From CBCXTT01 sp965178295 (GTDB lineage Bacteria; Pseudomonadota; Alphaproteobacteria; UBA7879): a stretch of DNA of 64,000 nt. The first letter of the stretch is position 1, and the number at the start of each line of letters is the position of its first letter. The notes beneath the pieces were generated by a model. It was not told where the DNA came from and did no database searches. It worked only from the letters and a program-made list of their open reading frames with translations. The position numbers and the translations under genes were made by a program. This document shows, one piece after another, positions 58,898 through 64,000 of the stretch. The stretch lies in NCBI GenBank assembly GCA_965178295.1, contig CBCXTT010000003.1, forward strand, positions 242,392 through 306,391. Reading direction: 5' to 3'.

Positions 58898-60945
58898 CAG
58901 CCATGCCCTCCTGCTGCTTTAGACGTCACATTGCGTTTTTCTCGTGCTTGAAAACATTTTGCCATCGTCTCAGACTGACGACTAATCACATCAGCCATAT
59001 AAAAATTTTGTACTGGAAGTGTGATTTTTCCCTGCATTACCTTTTCTTTGCGTGACTCTTTATTCCATGCATTCTTTCTAAGCGCATCGCTTGAAAACAC
59101 AGGATTGATTGCCCGCATACGAAGGCGTACACCCTCAAAATCTCTATAAGGCAGTTGTTGGCCAAGATGTGCTGAGAGCATCAACAAAAGGTCAACATCA
59201 TCTTTTGCCATTCCAATAGGGAAGGTCGCTCGACACGTCCGCTGCACACGCCCTTCTGTGTTAACAAATGTTGCATTCTTTTCTGTATACGCAGCACCCG
59301 GCAAAATAACATCCGCAACAGACGCGCCTTCTGCACCCGTGTGTCCATGATAAATAACAAATGCATTACGTAAAATATGCTCCTCTACATTGTCAGCGCC
59401 ATAAAGATAGACAATCTTTAGTGTCTTTTTAGACACAACAGGGGTGTTGCCAGATACAAAGCCAATGTCCAACGCCCCCACACGTGCAGCTTCTGTATGG
59501 AGCACATTAAACCCATTCCAATCTTTGGACATCATGCCATATTTCTCTGCAATACGTTTGGTCGTCGCATGTATAGAAGGCCCGTCATTGCTCATCAGAG
59601 CTCCTGTACCCAAAATAATCATGGGTTTTTTAACACTTTGTAAGACAGTAGAAAATTCATGGGTGCCCGATTCTATAGCATTAAGTAACTTAAGATCGTC
59701 GCCGATATGCGTATAGGGATACGTCAGATCAATCTCTGGTCCCACCACAGCTACTTCAAAAGGCGATTGTAAATATCGTTTGCGCAATCGTACATTGATC
59801 GCACTCGCTTCATAACGAGGGTCCGAGCCAATAATCAAACAAGCATCCGCTGATTCAATACCAGCAATTGTTGTATTAAACACATAATCTGAGCGATGTT
59901 CCGCTGGAAAGTATTGTGCTGTTTGTCTGCAATCAAGATTTTCTATTCCAAGATCGTTCATGATATCTTTTAAAACGATCAAGCTCTCAACATCTGCAAA
60001 CGGCCCTGCGATCACTCCAACTTCATTAGGATTTACAGAGGTCAATTTTTGCTTAATTTTTTCACAAGCCTCTTCCCATGTTGCAGGCACAAGATTCCCA
60101 TCTTGCCTCACATACGGTCTGTCCAGACGCTGACGATACAATCCATCCCAGGCATAACGTGTCTTATCATTGATCCAATCGTCATTAATAGCATCATTCG
60201 ATCGTGGCAAAATGCGCATGATTTTTTCTCCTCGGCTATCAATACGAATATTAGAGCCTACCGCATCCAAAACATCCACACTCTCCGTATGGACAAGCTC
60301 CCAGGGGCGCCCTGTATAAGAATAAGGCCTTGATGTAAGCGCACCGACAGGACAAATATCAACCATATTTCCAGAAAGCTCGCTGATCACAGCATGGTCC
60401 AACGTTGTAGAAATCTCCATATGCTCTCCGCGCCCTAATCCACCCAATTCCGGCATACCTGCAATTTCATTGGAAAATCGTACACAACGCGTACAGTAAA
60501 TACAGCGTGTCATAAATGTTTGGATGATAGGTCCAAAATATTTATCCTTAATCACTCGCTTATTTTCATGGAAACGGCTTGTGCACGGGCCATACGCCAT
60601 TGTTAAATCCTGCAGATCGCATTCGCCCCCTTGGTCACATATGGGGCAATCAAGTGGATGATTAATCAAAAGAAATTCCAACACACCCTTGCGAATTTTT
60701 TCAACATCTGCGGAATTTGTAACAATCTCCATCCCTTCTGCAACAGATATCGCGCAAGAAGCAACAGGTTTCCTGCTGCCTTTCATTTCCACAAGACACA
60801 TACGACAGTTTCCCGCAAGGGATAATTTTTCGTGGTAACAAAAAAAGGGGATCTCAATCCCTACTTCTTGACAGGCCTGAAGAACGGTGAGGCCGCTCTC
60901 AACTTCAACTTCTTTTGTATTCACCGTCATGCGAACCGTTTTCAT
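58897..60945 (-). CDS. nuoG: NADH-quinone oxidoreductase subunit G
   Basis: Largest peripheral-arm subunit, with one 2Fe-2S and two 4Fe-4S clusters; 682 residues from ATG 60945, which follows a GAGG box and begins MKTVRMTVNTKEVEVESG. Cluster ligands: CYHEKLSLAGNCRMCLVEM and the later Cys of PVASCAIS (2Fe-2S), the His/Cys set near HPLDCPICDQGGECDLQ (N5), and CIYCTRCVRF plus a later Cys in VDICPVGAL (N4). A molybdopterin-oxidoreductase-like region follows from about residue 230. It is shorter than the E. coli form, as usual in alphaproteobacteria. Confidence 0.97.
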   Translation of the reverse strand: MKTVRMTVNTKEVEVESGLTVLQACQEVGIEIPFFCYHEKLSLAGNCRMCLVEMKGSRKPVASCAISVAEGMEIVTNSADVEKIRKGVLEFLLINHPLDCPICDQGGECDLQDLTMAYGPCTSRFHENKRVIKDKYFGPIIQTFMTRCIYCTRCVRFSNEIAGMPELGGLGRGEHMEISTTLDHAVISELSGNMVDICPVGALTSRPYSYTGRPWELVHTESVDVLDAVGSNIRIDSRGEKIMRILPRSNDAINDDWINDKTRYAWDGLYRQRLDRPYVRQDGNLVPATWEEACEKIKQKLTSVNPNEVGVIAGPFADVESLIVLKDIMNDLGIENLDCRQTAQYFPAEHRSDYVFNTTIAGIESADACLIIGSDPRYEASAINVRLRKRYLQSPFEVAVVGPEIDLTYPYTHIGDDLKLLNAIESGTHEFSTVLQSVKKPMIILGTGALMSNDGPSIHATTKRIAEKYGMMSKDWNGFNVLHTEAARVGALDIGFVSGNTPVVSKKTLKIVYLYGADNVEEHILRNAFVIYHGHTGAEGASVADVILPGAAYTEKNATFVNTEGRVQRTCRATFPIGMAKDDVDLLLMLSAHLGQQLPYRDFEGVRLRMRAINPVFSSDALRKNAWNKESRKEKVMQGKITLPVQNFYMADVISRQSETMAKCFQAREKRNVTSKAAGGHG

Positions 60946-60955
60946 CAACCATGCC

Positions 60956-62233
60956 TCAATATGTTGAATGTGTCGCATGATACAACTGTATCCTACGCTC
61001 AATTTCCGGCCTAAAGTGGCGAATCAATCCCTGGATTGGCCAAGCCGCCGCATCGCCTAAAGCACAGATTGTGTATCCTGCAACTTGTCGCGTCACTTTC
61101 TCCAATGTATCAATCTCATCCACTGTCGCGTTTCCCACCACAAGACGTTCCATAATGCGCCATATCCAACCGGTGCCCTCACGACAGGGAGTGCATTGAC
61201 CGCAGCTTTCATACATATAAAACCTTGAGAGACGCGCAATTGCTCGCACAATATCTGTCGATTGATCCATCACAATAACAGCAGCGGTTCCCAAACCAGA
61301 ATTTTCTGCTTTCACGCTCTCAAAGTCCATATTCAAAGTGTCGCAAATATTTTTTGGCAACACAGGAACAGACGAACCACCAGGTATAACAGCCAACAAA
61401 TTATCCCATCCACCGCGCACCCCACCTGCATGGGTTTCTAGCAGTTCTTTTAAGGAAATGCCCATCTCTTCTTCAACATTACATGGTTTATTGACATGTC
61501 CAGAAATGCTAAACACCCTGGTACCTGGACTTTTTTCAGACCCTAGACTTGAAAACCATTTTGCCCCTCGGCGCACAATATCGGGCACTACCGCGATTGT
61601 CTCTACATTATTAACCACAGTTGGGCATCCATACAGCCCTACTACAGCAGGAAATGGTGGCTTCAGTCGTGGCTGCCCCCTACGTCCTTCCAGGCTTTCA
61701 ATAAGGGCTGTCTCTTCACCGCACACATAAGCCCCAGCGCCTTTATGTATATAAATATCAAAGTCCCACCCTGTTATTGCATTTCTGCCCAGTAATTTTT
61801 CTTTGTATGCCGAATCAATTGCTTCTTGAAGATTTTGTGCCTCTTTGACAAATTCACCACGAATATAAACATAACATGTATGCGCACCTGTAGCACACCC
61901 CGACAGCACACAGCCTTCAATCAACTTGTGTGGCTCATGACGCAAAATTTCCCTGTCTTTACAGGTCCCAGGCTCGCTCTCATCACCATTCACAACCAGG
62001 TAGGTAGGCTTGCCTGTATCCTGGGCCAAAAAACTCCATTTCAATCCCGTAGGAAAACCTGCGCCACCCCGCCCTCGAAGACCCGATGATTGCACCTCAT
62101 TGAAAATCCATTGAGCGCCCTTCTGGATAAAAGACTGTGTATTTTTCCAGGCTCCACGTTTTTTAGCAGCTTCAAGGTCCCAAGGAGCACTGCCATAGAG
62201 ATTGGTAAAAATGCGATTTTCGGACTTCAGCAT
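60956..62233 (-). CDS. nuoF: NADH-quinone oxidoreductase subunit F
   Basis: NADH- and FMN-binding subunit where electrons enter complex I; 425 residues. It has the NADH/FMN glycine-rich motif GLRGRGGAGFPTGLKWSF (about 51-68), VVNGDESEPGTCKDREI, GAGAYVCGEETALIESLEG, and the N3 4Fe-4S ligands in ESCGQCTPCREGTGW with a later Cys in YTICALGDAAAWP. ATG 62233 has an AAGGAG box, 3 bases after the nuoE stop. Confidence 0.98.
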   Translation of the reverse strand: MLKSENRIFTNLYGSAPWDLEAAKKRGAWKNTQSFIQKGAQWIFNEVQSSGLRGRGGAGFPTGLKWSFLAQDTGKPTYLVVNGDESEPGTCKDREILRHEPHKLIEGCVLSGCATGAHTCYVYIRGEFVKEAQNLQEAIDSAYKEKLLGRNAITGWDFDIYIHKGAGAYVCGEETALIESLEGRRGQPRLKPPFPAVVGLYGCPTVVNNVETIAVVPDIVRRGAKWFSSLGSEKSPGTRVFSISGHVNKPCNVEEEMGISLKELLETHAGGVRGGWDNLLAVIPGGSSVPVLPKNICDTLNMDFESVKAENSGLGTAAVIVMDQSTDIVRAIARLSRFYMYESCGQCTPCREGTGWIWRIMERLVVGNATVDEIDTLEKVTRQVAGYTICALGDAAAWPIQGLIRHFRPEIERRIQLYHATHSTY

Positions 62234-62236
62234 TTC

Positions 62237-62833
62237 TTATTTCTCCTTGAGGTGCGCGACGTCTGATTCCGATGCCGTATGCTCAATTGTAGAACGGGCC
62301 TGCGGTTTTTTTCCACCGGCAAGTGTTTCTAAAATCTGACAAACCGCCCCCTCATCTAAATCTTCATAATAATCATCTCCAATAGCTACCACAGGTGCAT
62401 TTGCACATGCTCCCAAGCATTCAACTGCATTGAGTGTAAATTGCCCATCCGTTGTCGTGCTTTCACTATCAACTCCCAGAAATTTTTGACACATTAGCAT
62501 AATATTATCACTGCCGCGCAACCAACAAGGAGTTGTTGTGCATATTTGCACATGGTATCTTCCAATAGGAGTCAGGTTATAAAGGCTGTAAAAACTCGCT
62601 ACTTCCCAAACACGAATCTCTGGCATCTCCAAATACCCTGCCACATAACAAATCGTTTCGGGTGATAGCCAGCCCTTATTTTGGCGCTGAGCCAGATCAA
62701 GCAATGGCATAACAGCGCTCGCTTTTCGCGTAGCGGGATACTTTGATAAAGCAATTTCCGCCTTCGCTAAATTTTCTTGTGTAAATACAAAAGACTGATT
62801 GTGATGATCAGCAGATTTTTTTTCACTCGTCAT
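62237..62833 (-). CDS. nuoE: NADH-quinone oxidoreductase subunit E
   Basis: Thioredoxin-like 2Fe-2S (N1a) subunit of the NADH-oxidising tip; 198 residues. Cluster ligands are in VQICTTTPCWLRGS (CxxxxC) and VECLGACANAPVVAIGDDYY (CxxxC). An N-terminal helical part with KYPATRKASAVMPLLDLAQ precedes it, and a charged tail with repeated Lys/Glu ends the protein. The start overlaps the nuoD stop by four bases (ATGA). Confidence 0.97.
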   Translation of the reverse strand: MTSEKKSADHHNQSFVFTQENLAKAEIALSKYPATRKASAVMPLLDLAQRQNKGWLSPETICYVAGYLEMPEIRVWEVASFYSLYNLTPIGRYHVQICTTTPCWLRGSDNIMLMCQKFLGVDSESTTTDGQFTLNAVECLGACANAPVVAIGDDYYEDLDEGAVCQILETLAGGKKPQARSTIEHTASESDVAHLKEK

Positions 62834-64000
62834 CGGTCAATCTCTCCAAGCACAATGTCCATAGATCCTATAATAGCGTTAACATCCGACAGCATGTGGC
62901 CCTGGGTCATGAAATCCATTCCCTGCATAAACGCAAACCCTGGGGCTCTAATTTTACACCGATATGGTTTATTTGTCCCATCTGCAACAAGGTAGACACC
63001 AAACTCCCCTTTTGGCGCCTCAACAGCCCTGTAAACCTCGCCCTCTGGCACACGATACCCTTCTGTATATAATTTGAAGTGGTGAATCATAGCCTCCATA
63101 CCTTCCTTCATGTCCGCACGCGATGGCGGTGTCACTTTTGCATCCTGTATCATCACAGGACCTCCTGGCATATCAGTTAAGCATTGTTTGATTATTTTGA
63201 CACTTTCCCGCATTTCAAGCATGCGGATTAGATAACGGTCATAACAATCCCCATTTTTTTCCAATTGGTATATCAAAATCCATTTTATCGTATACTTCAT
63301 AGGGTTGAGCTTTTCTCAGATCCCAAGGAACATTTGATGCTCTCAACATAGGTCCAGAAAACCCCCATGTCAGCGCTTCTTCTACGCTCACAATACCAAT
63401 ATCAACTGTACGCTGTTTAAAAATTCGGTTTTCGTTCAGCACTGTTTCCATGTCATCCAACAGACTAGGAAAATCTTCTGCGAATTTCAAAATATCCTCA
63501 GATAAACCCGCTGGCATATCCCTAGTCACGCCCCCTGGTCGAAAGTATGCCGCATGCATACGTGCCCCTGAAACGCGCTCATAAAAAATCATCATCTCTT
63601 CTCGGCGTTCAAATGCCCACAGAAAAGGGGTCATTGCACCAACATCCAATGCAAATGTTGAGATATTTAAAAGGTGGTTAAGTAAACGCGTGATCTCAGC
63701 GAAAAGTACACGAATATATTGCGCACGCAGCGGCACTTTTATATTTAACAACTGTTCTGTTGCAAGGGCAAAAGCATGTTCTTGGCACATGGGAGAGACA
63801 TAATCTAGGCGATCAAAATAGGGCACTGCCTGCATGTATGTCTTGTGCTCAATCAATTTCTCTGTACCACGATGCAGGAGACCGATATGTGGATCTGCGC
63901 GCCTAATTTGCTCACCATCCATTTCTAAAATCAACCTTAGAACGCCATGTGCTGCAGGATGTTGAGGGCCAAAGTTGAGAGTATACTCTTCAAGGCGTGG
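62830..64000 (-). CDS. nuoD: NADH-quinone oxidoreductase subunit D, interrupted by a one-base frameshift (5' end cut by window)
   Basis: 49-kDa subunit of complex I that, with NuoB, forms the quinone site. The part from the window edge (RLEEYTLNFGPQHPAAHGVL, HIGLLHRGTEKLIE, YFDRLDYVSPM) is normal but hits a stop at 63239. The rest (NGDCYDRYLIRMLEMRESVK to IIGSMDIVLGEIDR) continues one base out of frame to 62830. The join falls exactly at a run of seven A on the coding strand (63254-63260): six A would restore the family sequence DIPIGKNGDCYDRY. Total length then fits NuoD (about 389 residues visible; about ten missing). Either a sequencing error, a slippage-corrected gene, or a true break. 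Both halves are otherwise intact. Confidence 0.9.
63254..63260 (-). other. A7 tract at the nuoD frameshift
   Basis: Seven consecutive T on the plus strand (A7 in the coding strand) within Gly-Lys-Asn/Lys codons of nuoD. Loss of one A restores the frame. Such runs are prone to polymerase slippage and to homopolymer miscounts in sequencing. Confidence 0.8.

Overview
The window is a block of core bacterial genes, mostly on the minus strand. Gene content and order point to an alphaproteobacterium: mdh-sucC-sucD, three-part transhydrogenase pntAA-pntAB-pntB, nuoD-to-nuoN followed by birA and rnj, hfq-hflX, gatCAB, and ftsE-ftsX-plsC. The low-to-middling GC content, the missing partner genes inside normally conserved clusters, the decayed gene pieces and the enzymes carrying export signals suggest a host-associated lineage (Holosporales- or Rickettsiales-like). 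That placement is inference. No rRNA, phage, insertion sequence or CRISPR array was seen.

Layout. 1-3232: gatC-gatA-gatB, with gatB cut by the window edge. 3386-16517: a long minus-strand information-processing cluster in transcription order tRNA-Tyr, tRNA-Gly, tuf, tRNA-Trp, secE, nusG, rplK, rplA, rplJ, rplL, rpoB, rpoC. 16725-18041: rpoZ converges on an exported GNAT-like protein across a strong shared terminator. 18518-23999: mdh-sucC-sucD runs left, and the divergent ftsE-ftsX-plsC runs right, followed by a solitary tRNA-Ile(GAT). 24776-30279: hfq-hflX, a thiolase preceded by a frameshifted small gene, mgtE and tRNA-Leu(GAG). 31339-38203: dps, the transhydrogenase, a DUF502 membrane protein, an S9-type lipoprotein peptidase and tpiA. 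38298-45455: PpiD-like chaperone, an exported APH/choline-kinase-like protein, infB and nusA. 47129-50053: a DoxX-like membrane protein, infA and rnj. 50829-64000: birA and the complex I genes nuoN back to nuoD, tightly packed with 4-base ATGA overlaps.

Together these genes cover transcription and translation (RNA polymerase, NusA, NusG, EF-Tu, IF-1, IF-2, GatCAB, ribosomal proteins), TCA-cycle and redox metabolism (Mdh, SucCD, complex I, transhydrogenase), RNA turnover (RNase J, Hfq), and envelope work (FtsEX, PlsC, PpiD, MgtE).

The most notable points are: a 7-A run that puts nuoD out of frame in an otherwise intact complex I operon; a promoter, terminator-hairpin and nusA arrangement that looks like attenuation; two enzymes of normally cytosolic folds (GNAT and APH kinase) with signal peptides; a frameshifted small gene in front of the thiolase; and several long gene-free spacers with hairpins, one ending in a clear terminator that may mark a small RNA. 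Where the automatic longest frame disagreed with ribosome-binding sites and family starts, I moved the start.
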